Of a stretch of 64,000 nt of DNA, positions 39,255 through 47,467 are shown piece by piece. Made by a program: the position numbers and the translations under genes. Below the pieces are notes generated by a model. It had not been told where the DNA came from and did no database searches. It saw nothing but the letters and a program-made list of their open reading frames with translations. Source of the DNA: an uncultured Eubacteriales bacterium (GTDB taxonomy: Bacteria; Bacillota; Clostridia; Oscillospirales; Acutalibacteraceae); contig CASFEZ010000006.1 in NCBI GenBank assembly GCA_949293815.1, positions 1 through 64,000 on the forward strand, written 5' to 3'. Numbering within the stretch: the stretch's first letter is position 1; every line of letters starts with the position of its first letter.

Positions 39255-40556
39255 ATGGGAAGATTCATGGATTGTAAAACAGCGAAGGCGTTTTTGCGCA
39301 CGCATTTGGTTGGCACTGCCGAGCGTATGCGCCGCTCAGAAACGGCAAAACGCTATTATTTAACCCAGAATGATATTTTATTTGCCCGTCCCAAAGGGGA
39401 AGCGGACGCGCTGCGCAGTGCGGATAACCGCATTCCCCACAGCTTTTATCCGCTGCTGGTCAACCAGAAGGCGGCATATCTGTTTGCCGACCCGCCGGTG
39501 TTTACCACCGGCAGCGAAAACGCCGACCGGGCGGTGCGAAGGGCTTTGGGCGCATCGTTTGCCAAACAGTGCAAAAGCCTTTGCGTGCGCGCTGCCAATG
39601 GGGGGCTTGCGTGGATTCACTACTGGCAGGATCGGGACGGCGCGTTCCGCTATGCGGTTTTGGACGGCGCGGACGCGGTACCGGTGTATTCCGACGATTT
39701 AGCGCAGGATCTGGTGGCGGTCATACGGCTGTACCAGAAAAAAGTGGGCGAGAAGACCCGTCGGGTTTATGAAATTTGGGACAGCGAGAGCTGTTCGGCG
39801 TTTTCCCACGATGAAAATGAGGATATCGAAAGCGGGCTGCGGGAGGAGCGGCTGTTCGGCAATGGCGCCGGTCGGGACTTTCGCTACCGTCATCCGTTCG
39901 GCAGACCGCCCTTTATTCTGTTTGCCAATAACGAGGAGATGCGTACCGATTTGGAAAGCATCAAAAGCCTGATTGATATGTACGACTTAACCTACAGCGG
40001 GTTTGCGAATGATTTGGAGGATATACAGGAAGTCATTTTAACGCTTTCGGGCTACAGCGGTACGGATTTAACCGAGTTTTTGACGGATTTGAAAAAATAT
40101 AAGGTTATTAAGCTGGACGATTGGAATGAAAATTCCGGCGTGGACACCCTGAGCATTGAAATCCCCGTGCAGGCGCGGGAGAAAATGCTGGAGATTACCC
40201 GCAAGGCGATTTTTGAGGAGGGGCAGGGCGTAGACCCCCAGCAGACGGATTTCGGCAATGCGTCCGGTGTGGCGCTGCAATTTATGTATTCTCTGTTGGA
40301 GCTGAAAGCCGGGCTGACCGAAACGGAATTTCGCTGCGGTTTTGAGCAGCTGGTTCGCGCCATTGGCAGGCTGTACGGCATCCGCCTGGGGGACATCGGG
40401 CAGATTTGGACGCGCACCGCCGTGCGCAACGACAGGGAATTGTCGGAAATCGCGGCGGAAAGCACGGGGATTTTGTCCCGTCAAACCGTGATTGCCCGGC
40501 ACCCCTGGGTGGAGAATCCCGCCGAGGAGATGGCGCGTCTGACAGAAGAGGGGTAA
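39255..40556 (+). CDS. Phage portal protein, SPP1 gp6 family
   Basis: 433 residues: 'FYPLLVNQKAAYLFADPPVF' and 'MYDLTYSGFANDLEDIQEVIL' match SPP1-type portals, which form the dodecameric DNA entry channel of the capsid. Ribosome site aaaaaggag 4 bases before ATG. No gp7/MuF minor head gene follows, unlike SPP1. Confidence 0.9.
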   Translation: MGRFMDCKTAKAFLRTHLVGTAERMRRSETAKRYYLTQNDILFARPKGEADALRSADNRIPHSFYPLLVNQKAAYLFADPPVFTTGSENADRAVRRALGASFAKQCKSLCVRAANGGLAWIHYWQDRDGAFRYAVLDGADAVPVYSDDLAQDLVAVIRLYQKKVGEKTRRVYEIWDSESCSAFSHDENEDIESGLREERLFGNGAGRDFRYRHPFGRPPFILFANNEEMRTDLESIKSLIDMYDLTYSGFANDLEDIQEVILTLSGYSGTDLTEFLTDLKKYKVIKLDDWNENSGVDTLSIEIPVQAREKMLEITRKAIFEEGQGVDPQQTDFGNASGVALQFMYSLLELKAGLTETEFRCGFEQLVRAIGRLYGIRLGDIGQIWTRTAVRNDRELSEIAAESTGILSRQTVIARHPWVENPAEEMARLTEEG

Positions 40557-40567
40557 TTTTTTATCAC

Positions 40568-40590
40568 CGGCGGTAAGAGCCGCCGTTTAT
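40568..40590 (+). terminator. Short hairpin between portal and scaffold
   Basis: CGGCGG / CCGCCG stem followed by TTTATATATAT. It may lower expression past the portal or stabilise mRNA ends. Confidence 0.4.
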
Positions 40591-40686
40591 ATATATATGA
40601 AAAGTACCGCAGCGCGGACGGATGGTTTTCGCGCTTCGCAATACCGGGACTGGCCGGATAACAAGGACAGCGAAAGGAGTATTTCT

Positions 40687-41292
40687 ATGTTAGATTGGGT
40701 AGCGCCGATTTTGGGCGAGGCATATTCGCCGGAAACGGAGAAGCAGATTGCCGCTCAAATCGGCAAATCTTTTGTAGCAAAAAGTGATTTTCAGGCAGTA
40801 AAAGAGGAAAATAAACAATTAAAGACCACCTTGCAGCAAATGGACGAGCAGCTACAGACGCTGAAAACCGAGGTCGAAGGAGCCGAGGCGCTGCGGCAGT
40901 CGCTGCGGGAGCGGGACGAGACGATTCTACAAATGCAGCAACAGGCGGAACAGGATCGCCGCCAAAATGCGGTTTGTACCCGTCTGCGGGAGCTGGGCGT
41001 GCGCGACCCGGACTATGTGCTTTACAAAAAGGGCGGCATCGACCGTTTTTCGTTTGACGAACAGGGCAACCCGACCCAGTTGGAGGAGCTGGCGGAGGCG
41101 CTTCGGCGCGATCCTGTAACAGAACATTTGTTTATGCCTGCGGCGGGGCAATATGTGCCATCCTCCGGCTCGGCGGTCGTTGTGAATCCCTTTGCCAAAG
41201 AGAGCTTTAACTTAACCGAACAGGGCAGGCTGTTGCGGGAAAATCCGGCTGCGGCGCGGCAATTGGCAGCCGCAGCAAAAGTACCGTTATAA
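40687..41292 (+). CDS. Phage scaffold protein (GP20-like)
   Basis: 201 residues from the ATG at 40687 (ggag 6 bases upstream). Long coiled coil with Gln/Glu/Leu heptads in the middle, and a C-terminal 'NPFAKESFNLTEQGRLLRENP', typical of phage GP20 scaffolds. It sits between portal and capsid, the usual place. It directs capsid assembly and is then removed. Confidence 0.85.
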   Translation: MLDWVAPILGEAYSPETEKQIAAQIGKSFVAKSDFQAVKEENKQLKTTLQQMDEQLQTLKTEVEGAEALRQSLRERDETILQMQQQAEQDRRQNAVCTRLRELGVRDPDYVLYKKGGIDRFSFDEQGNPTQLEELAEALRRDPVTEHLFMPAAGQYVPSSGSAVVVNPFAKESFNLTEQGRLLRENPAAARQLAAAAKVPL

Positions 41293-41338
41293 AACAAAGT
41301 AGGGCGGCGCGCCTGTCCGCCCGCCGAAAGGAGAAAAC

Positions 41339-42346
41339 ATGACAGATATTAAAGAAATTATCATTCCGGAGCTGTTTGACCCTTATGTGGTCAACCGTAC
41401 CAAGGAGCTGTCGGCGCTGTTCCAAAGCGGTATTGCCGCCTCCAACCCGGAGTTTGACCGGCTGGCCTCGGAGGCCGCGCCGATTCATTCCATGCCCTTT
41501 TTTGAGGATTTAACCGGTGATGCCGAACCGGTGATTGAGGGCGCGGATTTGACGGCAAAAACCATCAAATCCAATAAGGATGTGTCCACCACCATTCGCC
41601 GTGCCAATATGTGGGCTGCCACAGACCTGTCGGCAGCGCTGGCGGGCGCCGACCCGATGAAGGCCGTGGGGGATCTTGTGGCCGGGTATTGGGCACGCGA
41701 GCTGCAAAAAGAGCTGATTGCCGTTTTGCAGGGTGTTTTTGGTTCCTACACCATTGATGGGGAAGACGAGGGCGAGGCTACGACCGTTCAGCCTTTGGCG
41801 GAGCATATTTTGGATATTTCCACCATGACGGCAGCGGCGTCCCGCCGGTTTTCCGCCTCGGCGTTTATTGACGCCTTGCAGCTTTTGGGCGATGCGCAGG
41901 GGGATTTGACCGGTGTGATTATGGATTCGGCAACCAAGGCGTATCTGAAAAAGCAAAACCTGATTGAAAACCAGCGCGATTCCGACAGTGTGGAGTTTTC
42001 GACCTATCAGGACAGGCGGGTGATTGTGGACGACGGCTGCCCGGTGGCAAGCGGCGTACATACCGCCTATATTTTCGGCACCGGCGCTATTGCTTACGGC
42101 TCGGGCAGTCCGGTGGGCTTTGTTGCCAACGAAACCTCCCGCGACAGCAAAAAGGGTTCCGGCGTAGATTATTTAATCAGCCGCCGTACCTTCCTTTTGC
42201 ACCCGCGGGGCATCAAATGGACCGATGCGGTCAGGGAGCATATCGAAACGCCGACCCGCGAAGAGCTGGCGTTGGCGCAGAACTGGCAGCGGGTGTATGA
42301 GCCGAAACAGATTCGCATGGTGGCCTTTAAGTACTGCATCGACTGA
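41339..42346 (+). CDS. Phage major capsid protein
   Basis: 335 residues, start ATG 41339 (aaaggag). 'IIIPELFDPYVVNRTKELSAL', 'SAALAGADPMKAVGDLVAGYWARELQKELI' and 'WTDAVREHIETPTREELALAQNW' are typical of XkdG/coat proteins with the HK97 fold. It forms the icosahedral shell. Confidence 0.88.
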   Translation: MTDIKEIIIPELFDPYVVNRTKELSALFQSGIAASNPEFDRLASEAAPIHSMPFFEDLTGDAEPVIEGADLTAKTIKSNKDVSTTIRRANMWAATDLSAALAGADPMKAVGDLVAGYWARELQKELIAVLQGVFGSYTIDGEDEGEATTVQPLAEHILDISTMTAAASRRFSASAFIDALQLLGDAQGDLTGVIMDSATKAYLKKQNLIENQRDSDSVEFSTYQDRRVIVDDGCPVASGVHTAYIFGTGAIAYGSGSPVGFVANETSRDSKKGSGVDYLISRRTFLLHPRGIKWTDAVREHIETPTREELALAQNWQRVYEPKQIRMVAFKYCID

Positions 42347-42359
42347 TGGAGGTGCGGGG

Positions 42360-42683
42360 ATGAAAAGTGTCATTCTCAGAAAAATTACCGGCGATGCTTA
42401 CGATGAGTTTGCCTGCTGCTTTGCGCTGGATACGGCAGAGGACATGATTTTGAATTATTGCCATTTAAGTGCGGTGCCGTCCGGGCTTTCCCGCACGGTG
42501 TTATCCCTGGCGGCGGATTTGCTGCGCGCCGGGTTGACAGACGGCGGAAGTACGCCCACCGGGATTCATGCGGTAACGGTGGGGGATACCAGAGCGGAAT
42601 TTAACGAGGCGAATGATTTGCAGGCACTTTTGCAAAAATATGAGACCAGTCTGAACCGGTACCGAAAGGTGGAATTTTCATGA
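42360..42683 (+). CDS. Head-tail connector (gp6-like)
   Basis: 107 residues from the ATG at 42360 (ggaggtg upstream). Helical protein with 'MILNYCHLSAVPSGLSRTVLSLAADLL', the pattern of phage head-tail connector/DNA-packaging proteins. It overlaps the next gene by ATGA. Confidence 0.75.
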   Translation: MKSVILRKITGDAYDEFACCFALDTAEDMILNYCHLSAVPSGLSRTVLSLAADLLRAGLTDGGSTPTGIHAVTVGDTRAEFNEANDLQALLQKYETSLNRYRKVEFS

Positions 42684-43042
42684 GCTTGGAGCGTATCGCC
42701 GGGGCATTTGCCCTGCTGTTTTCGGATACCTGTACGGTGTATGAATACCGGGATACCCGCCGCTCGGACGGTTCCACCGGTTCTGAACTGATAAAAGTTG
42801 CCGAGGGGATCCCCTGCCGCCTGTCCTATGATAATATCAAACGGGTGTACCAGACCGACACGGTCGGACACTCCATGCAGACGGTGCGGCTGTTTACCGG
42901 AGCGGATGTGGAGATTCTGCCGGGCAGTGTGGTGGAGGTAACGCGGGGCAGCAAGGTGATACGCTATAAAAGCAGCGGCATTCCCGCCATTTACCGCACC
43001 CACCGGGAACTGCTGCTGGAACCGGCAAGCACCCAGGCGTAA
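42680..43042 (+). CDS. Head-closure / head-tail joining protein
   Basis: 120 residues, beta-rich ('CTVYEYRDTRRSDGSTGSELI'), in the usual location between connector and tail terminator. Assignment relies on order and size. Confidence 0.65.
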   Translation: MSLERIAGAFALLFSDTCTVYEYRDTRRSDGSTGSELIKVAEGIPCRLSYDNIKRVYQTDTVGHSMQTVRLFTGADVEILPGSVVEVTRGSKVIRYKSSGIPAIYRTHRELLLEPASTQA

Positions 43043-43053
43043 GGAGGGGAAAG

Positions 43054-43533
43054 ATGGTCAACCAAGCCATTTCCGCCGTTTGCGGGAAATTGTCGGAGGC
43101 CTTTGGCTTTCCGGTGTATACCGAGCCGCATATGCAGGGTGTACAGACCCCGGCGTTTTTTGTGACGGCGGACAATTATACTTCAAAGCAATATACCGCA
43201 GGCAGGCGCAAAGTCAGTTTTGATATCACCATTCAGTACCTGCCGCCCGATACCGAACGGCGGCGCGAGGATGCGCTGCAAACCGGCGCGAAGCTTGAGG
43301 AGCTGTTTGATGCGCTGACGCTGTTTGGCGCATGTGCCCCGTGTTTTCATAAGAAAATAGGGTTCCGTAACTTAACCAGGGGGTTTAATCGGGGATTCCA
43401 GGTGACCGATGAGGTGCTGGTCTTTTCGTTTGATATTGTAACTTATGTTTATACCGAGCCCATGGGGGATCCGGCGCTGATGGAAGCGCTCAAACTGTGG
43501 CAAAAAGAAAAGGAGGATTCAGATGCCAACTGA
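43054..43533 (+). CDS. Tail terminator protein (DUF6838-like)
   Basis: 159 residues: 'FPVYTEPHMQGVQTPAFFVTA' and 'SFDITIQYLPP' match phage tail terminator family proteins, which cap the tail tube and join it to the head. Ribosome site ggagggg 6-7 bases before ATG. The end overlaps the next gene by 11 bases. Confidence 0.75.
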   Translation: MVNQAISAVCGKLSEAFGFPVYTEPHMQGVQTPAFFVTADNYTSKQYTAGRRKVSFDITIQYLPPDTERRREDALQTGAKLEELFDALTLFGACAPCFHKKIGFRNLTRGFNRGFQVTDEVLVFSFDIVTYVYTEPMGDPALMEALKLWQKEKEDSDAN

Positions 43534-43705
43534 AAAAGCGGCAGCGGAGAAAAAAGCCGCTGCTTTTACCAAGGAAAACCTGCTTTCGTCCCGCAGGTTT
43601 CAAAACAACCGGGACGCACTGGCCGTCTGTTTGACAGACGGCAAAAAATATACCATAGAAGAAGCCGAGAAAAAGCTCGGCGCGTTTTTGAAAGGAAGGG
43701 TGTAA
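43523..43705 (+). CDS. Small conserved phage protein before the sheath gene
   Basis: 60 residues, Ala/Lys-rich N-terminus and 'LAVCLTDGKKYTIEEAEKKLGAFLKG'. PBSX-like clusters carry a small gene (XkdJ-like position) before the sheath. Function unknown. Confidence 0.65.
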   Translation: MPTEKAAAEKKAAAFTKENLLSSRRFQNNRDALAVCLTDGKKYTIEEAEKKLGAFLKGRV

Positions 43706-43708
43706 TTT

Positions 43709-45007
43709 ATGGCATGGGGAGCCGGCGGGTTTACCGCCTACAACAAGGTGCTGCCCGGCACCTATATTAACTATATCTCTCTGTCTTCGGCAAGTGTTGC
43801 CGCTTCTGAGAGGGGCACGGCGGCGCTGGGGCTGGAACTTCCCTGGGGCGAAGAGGGAAAAATTCTGCGTTTGACAACAGAGGAGCTGACGGGTCAGTCA
43901 CAGACGCTGTTTTGCTGTGACGCGACAAGCGAAGCACTCCGTCCGCTGCGGGATGCGCTGCTGAACGCCTCCACGGTTTTGTGTTACCGCTTGAACGGCG
44001 GCGGCACCAAAGCCTCCTGTACGCTGGCCACGGCAAAATGCAGCGGCACGGCGGGCAACCGACTGCGCCTTACGGTGGAAGCGGACGCGGACGAGTCGAC
44101 GGATTATGTGGTAAAAACCTATCTGGATGCTGCGCTGGTGGATACCCAGACCGTCAGCACGGCGGCAGAACTGACAGACAACGATTACCTCAGCTTTGTT
44201 ACCACGGGCAGCTTAACGGAAAATGCCGGACTGGCTCTGACCGGCGGCACAGACGGCGAGGTAACGGCGGCGAGCCACCAGCAGTTTTTGAATCTGCTGG
44301 AATCGGAGAGCTTCGACACCTTGGGCTATGCGGGTACCCAGGAGGAAATCAAACGCCTGTATGCCCAGTATACCACGCGCCTGCGCGAGGGCGGCGCGAA
44401 GTTCCAGACGGTGCTGTATCAGTTTGCCGCCGACCATGAGGGCGTGGTCAATGTGGGCAACGCCTGTGAAGGGGAGAACCCGGCGGCGCTGGTTTACTGG
44501 GTCACCGGTCTTTGCGCGGGGACGGCTGTCAACGAAACGGCTTTCAACGCCGTGTATGATGGCGAATATACCGTTTCCGTCAACCTGACCATGACCGATT
44601 TGGAGCAGCGGATTCGCACCGGCGTCTTTACCCTGCACAAGGTCGGCAGCGAGCTGCGTGTATTGAAAGACTGCAACAGCCTTGTGAATCTGACCGCGGA
44701 AAAAGGAGAGGTGTTCCGCGACAACCGCACCATTCGCGTATTGGACGGCATTGCCAAAGACACCGCCTCGCTGTTTATGACAAGCTACATGGGCAAAATT
44801 CCCAATACCGCAGCCGGACGCTCCGCCCTCAGAGCAGATATGGTGAAGCTGCTGCGTTCGCTGTATGAGTCCGGCGCCATTGATAATTTTGAAACCGATG
44901 ATGTAACCGTTGAGACGGGCGAGGATAAAACCTCGGTCATCGTATCCGTGGCGGTGGAAATTCCCGGCGCCATGGAAAAATTGTATATGACCTGTATTGT
45001 CGCTTAA
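43709..45007 (+). CDS. Contractile tail sheath protein (XkdK-like)
   Basis: 432 residues. 'FTAYNKVLPGTYINYISLSSASV', 'GLELPWGEEGKILRLT', 'ALVYWVTGLCAGTAVNETA' and 'TFRDNRTIRVLDGIAKDTASLF'-type C-terminal region match the phage tail sheath family. It shows that the particle is a myovirus-type contractile tail. Confidence 0.92.
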   Translation: MAWGAGGFTAYNKVLPGTYINYISLSSASVAASERGTAALGLELPWGEEGKILRLTTEELTGQSQTLFCCDATSEALRPLRDALLNASTVLCYRLNGGGTKASCTLATAKCSGTAGNRLRLTVEADADESTDYVVKTYLDAALVDTQTVSTAAELTDNDYLSFVTTGSLTENAGLALTGGTDGEVTAASHQQFLNLLESESFDTLGYAGTQEEIKRLYAQYTTRLREGGAKFQTVLYQFAADHEGVVNVGNACEGENPAALVYWVTGLCAGTAVNETAFNAVYDGEYTVSVNLTMTDLEQRIRTGVFTLHKVGSELRVLKDCNSLVNLTAEKGEVFRDNRTIRVLDGIAKDTASLFMTSYMGKIPNTAAGRSALRADMVKLLRSLYESGAIDNFETDDVTVETGEDKTSVIVSVAVEIPGAMEKLYMTCIVA

Positions 45008-45022
45008 AGAAGGAGGAACCAT

Positions 45023-45499
45023 ATGAGCAACGTTACCATGCACGCCAGAGATGCCGTATCCGCCGCCATGGCCCAGTGCTATATCACCATTGACGGTCAG
45101 CGCTATAATTTTATGCAGGCAATCAATCTGGAAGCGAAGATTGAAAAAACCAAAACCGAGGTGCCCATTCTCGGCCGCCCCGGCAAGGGCAATAAATCGG
45201 TGGGCTGGAAGGGCACCGGCAGCGCCACTGCCCACTACAACCAGTCGGTGATGCGCAAGCTGCTGGAAAAGTTCAAGGACACCAACGTGGACACCTATTT
45301 TGAAATTCAGGTAATCAACGAGGACCCCACCAGCTCGGTGGGTCGGCAGGTGGTGATTCTCTCGGACTGCAATATGGACGGCGGCATTCTCGCCAAGTTC
45401 GACGCGGACGGGGAGTATCTGGACGAGGAGTTCGACTTTACCTTTGATGACTTTATGATTGAAGAGAGCTTTGCGCCTTTGGCCAACGCCGTACTGTAA
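45023..45499 (+). CDS. Tail tube protein (XkdM-like)
   Basis: 158 residues: 'CYITIDGQRYNFMQAINLEAKIEK', 'PILGRPGKGNKSVGWKGTGSATAHY' and 'FDFTFDDFMI' are XkdM signatures. It forms the inner tube. A hairpin (45508-45537, GGGAGCGC/GCGCTCCC) follows without a U-tract. Confidence 0.92.
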   Translation: MSNVTMHARDAVSAAMAQCYITIDGQRYNFMQAINLEAKIEKTKTEVPILGRPGKGNKSVGWKGTGSATAHYNQSVMRKLLEKFKDTNVDTYFEIQVINEDPTSSVGRQVVILSDCNMDGGILAKFDADGEYLDEEFDFTFDDFMIEESFAPLANAVL

Positions 45500-45562
45500 C
45501 AAAAAAGGGAGCGCTTCGCATTGGCGGGGCGCTCCCGCGCCGTAAGGCAGAAAGGAAACCGT

Positions 45563-45991
45563 ATGAAAGATTTATCTTTATTTCTCAAGAAAAACAAAAT
45601 CAAAAAGGAAAACGCTTTTTATCCCGCCGCTTCGGATTTGAAGGATGAAAACGGCGAAGTGCTGCTGTGGGAGATCAAAGCGCTGAGCACCAAGGAGGTG
45701 GACGAGCTGCGCATTGCCTGCACCAAGGAGGTGCCAATCAACGCGGCAAAGGGGCTGTACCGCACGGTGTTTGATAATCGGTTCGGCGCAAAGCTCTGCG
45801 CCGCCGCCGTGGTGTACCCGGATTTATACAATGCCGAACTACAGGACAGCTACGGCGTCAAATCGCCGGAGGAGCTGCTTTTGCAGATGATTGACAACCC
45901 CGGCGAGTTCAATGCCTTTGCGGAATTTGTCCGGGAGCACAGCGGCATCAAAAATGGTTTAGCGGAAAGTGTGCAAGAGGCAAAAAACTAA
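45563..45991 (+). CDS. Tail assembly chaperone (XkdN-like), zero-frame product
   Basis: 142 residues from the ATG at 45563 (aaagg 6-8 bases upstream). 'LLWEIKALSTKEVDELRIAC' and 'LCAAAVVYPDLYNAELQDSYGVKSPEELL' match XkdN/Phage_TAC_5. It coats the tape measure during tail assembly. It ends in Ala-Lys-Asn-stop at a slippery heptamer, so a minority of ribosomes should make a longer form. Confidence 0.88.
   Translation: MKDLSLFLKKNKIKKENAFYPAASDLKDENGEVLLWEIKALSTKEVDELRIACTKEVPINAAKGLYRTVFDNRFGAKLCAAAVVYPDLYNAELQDSYGVKSPEELLLQMIDNPGEFNAFAEFVREHSGIKNGLAESVQEAKN
45982..45988 (+). promoter_or_regulatory. Programmed -1 frameshift site
   Basis: Canonical heptamer A-AAA-AAC, in the right register (GCA AAA AAC TAA in zero frame). 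After slipping back, reading continues CTA ATC GAG into an open frame of 58 codons. Confidence 0.85.
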
Positions 45992-46164
45992 TCGAGGGCG
46001 GCGATGCGGACGCAAACTACGCCTATTACGCTTTGCACAAGCTGCAAATTCTGCCGTCCCAATGGGTGGAACTGGAGCCGGAGGAAAAGGCCTTCATCAT
46101 CGCCGCCATTCAGCTGCGCCTGGATGCCGAGAAAAAAGCCGCCCGCAAGATGAAAAAGAAATAG
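45988..46164 (+). CDS. Frameshift extension of the tail assembly chaperone
   Basis: 58 codons in the -1 frame with no usable start of its own: LIEGGDADANYAYYALHKLQ, 'SQWVELEPEEKAFIIAAIQLRL' and a Lys-rich end. Made only as a fusion with the upstream chaperone through the slippery site. This is the G/GT arrangement conserved in long-tailed phages. A terminator follows. Confidence 0.8.
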   Translation, partial: LIEGGDADANYAYYALHKLQILPSQWVELEPEEKAFIIAAIQLRLDAEKKAARKMKKK

Positions 46165-46172
46165 CCCCTGTT

Positions 46173-46195
46173 CGCCTGCCCGCAGGCGTTTTTTT
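46173..46195 (+). terminator. Terminator after the tail chaperone
   Basis: CGCCTGC / GCAGGCG stem followed by TTTTTTT. It separates phage late genes from the zinc-ribbon cassette. Confidence 0.85.
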
Positions 46196-46230
46196 CTGCC
46201 GGCAGGCGAACAAAAGTTTGAAAAATATGC

Positions 46231-46259
46231 TTGCATATGATTCCAATATATGGTATATT
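46231..46259 (+). promoter_or_regulatory. Promoter of the zinc-ribbon cassette
   Basis: TTGCAT, 17-bp spacer, TATATT. The first cassette gene starts 27 bases downstream with ggagagggg. Confidence 0.65.
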
Positions 46260-46285
46260 AAAGAAAAAAGGAGAGGGGCGGCGAG

Positions 46286-47368
46286 ATGGTTTGTCCGAAT
46301 TGCGGGCGTCCGGTGGGTGCGGGAGAAAAGTTTTGCGGCAGCTGCGGGCATCCGGTGTATAACGAAATGAGAGACGATGAGCGGCGGCGTAAACGGAATA
46401 CGGCTGTTGTTGCTGTTGTGGTTACGGTCTGTATTCTTGTATTGGCGACCTTTGGGCGCAGGATGCCGGATGATTTTTTTCAGCGGTGGGTACAGGAGAA
46501 TTTTTCCGAACAGCAGACGGCGCAGACCACCGAGCCGCCCTCGGAAAAGCTGGTTTTTGACATTTTCACCTATTATGACCCCTATACCCAAACCGGACTG
46601 ACCCAGGACGAGGTTATCGCTTTGCATGGCGAGCCGCAGTCGGTGGTGCAAGACCCGGAGGGGTATACCGGCGCGGTGGAGTGGCAGTACGAGGATCGGG
46701 CGCTGCGCTTCTGGGAGGGGGAAGTGTATTATCTGCAAATGCGCAATACGGCTTGGTCGTATGAGAGTACCGATGATTTTTCCGAGATGTTCCATCTGCT
46801 GGAAACAGAACGCTTCTGGGAAAATGCGGAGTTTTTTTATCGTGCCATGAATTGCGGCGCCTATCAGGTCTGCATCGGCTATGACGCAGCCGCGCTGCGG
46901 GCAACCTATCTCAGCGTCATTTATGAGATTCCGGAGCCTTGGTCAGTATGGCTGTTTGGGAGCAATACGCTAAAAGAACCGCCGATCACCTTTAATCTTT
47001 CGGAGCTATATAATGCCGAAACCGGATATGCGGCTTCCCCAGAGGATATTATAGCTCTTTATGGGGAACCGGCCAGTATCACGGAGGATGAAACGGACCA
47101 TCGGGCGGATAAGTTCCTGCATTATGACTATATGCGCTTTGGTTTTGTTGAGGAGCGACTCCATGTTATTTTTACTTGCGATATGGCATGGAGCTATGAA
47201 TCTTTAGAAGCAATTCCATCGATATTTGGGCTGCAGGTAACAGAGCAAACGGCCGCAGATGTATTGGATGTGTTTTATGAGGCTAGAGATTGCGGTATAC
47301 GGAGTGTGAATGCAATGCTGGCGGAAGATGAGGGCTTTTTGTATAGTCCGAGTTTTTGGATTGAATAA
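46286..47368 (+). CDS. Zinc-ribbon, single-TM protein with tandem SmpA/BLIP-like repeats (cassette gene 1)
   Basis: 360 residues. N-terminal zinc ribbon (CPNCGRPVGAGEKFCGSCG), basic stretch, one TM segment ('AVVAVVVTVCILVLATFG'), then an extracytoplasmic region with two similar units, each having 'D/E-x-I-ALhGEP' followed by 'Y-x-x-x-x-x-RFWEGEVYYLQMRN'-like strands. This pattern resembles SmpA/BamE or beta-lactamase-inhibitor-like two-layer domains (inference). Not a phage structural protein. First gene of a unit with its own promoter, lying between terminators. Confidence 0.65.
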   Translation: MVCPNCGRPVGAGEKFCGSCGHPVYNEMRDDERRRKRNTAVVAVVVTVCILVLATFGRRMPDDFFQRWVQENFSEQQTAQTTEPPSEKLVFDIFTYYDPYTQTGLTQDEVIALHGEPQSVVQDPEGYTGAVEWQYEDRALRFWEGEVYYLQMRNTAWSYESTDDFSEMFHLLETERFWENAEFFYRAMNCGAYQVCIGYDAAALRATYLSVIYEIPEPWSVWLFGSNTLKEPPITFNLSELYNAETGYAASPEDIIALYGEPASITEDETDHRADKFLHYDYMRFGFVEERLHVIFTCDMAWSYESLEAIPSIFGLQVTEQTAADVLDVFYEARDCGIRSVNAMLAEDEGFLYSPSFWIE

Positions 47369-47467
47369 GGGTATAGAATGAAAGAGCGCGGTTGTATACA
47401 ATCTGCGGCTTTACGAAGTATTTGTATGTACGGAATCGTGAAATAACCAAAGAAACGAGGCGGCAAG

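Noticed and set aside
37935..39305. 456-codon ORF opposite the terminase large subunit
   Set aside because: Antisense shadow of a GC-rich gene: no ribosome site, low-complexity His/Pro/Gln composition, no domain.
44213..45502. 429-codon ORF opposite the sheath and tube genes
   Set aside because: Runs antisense across two clear structural genes and has shadow-type composition.
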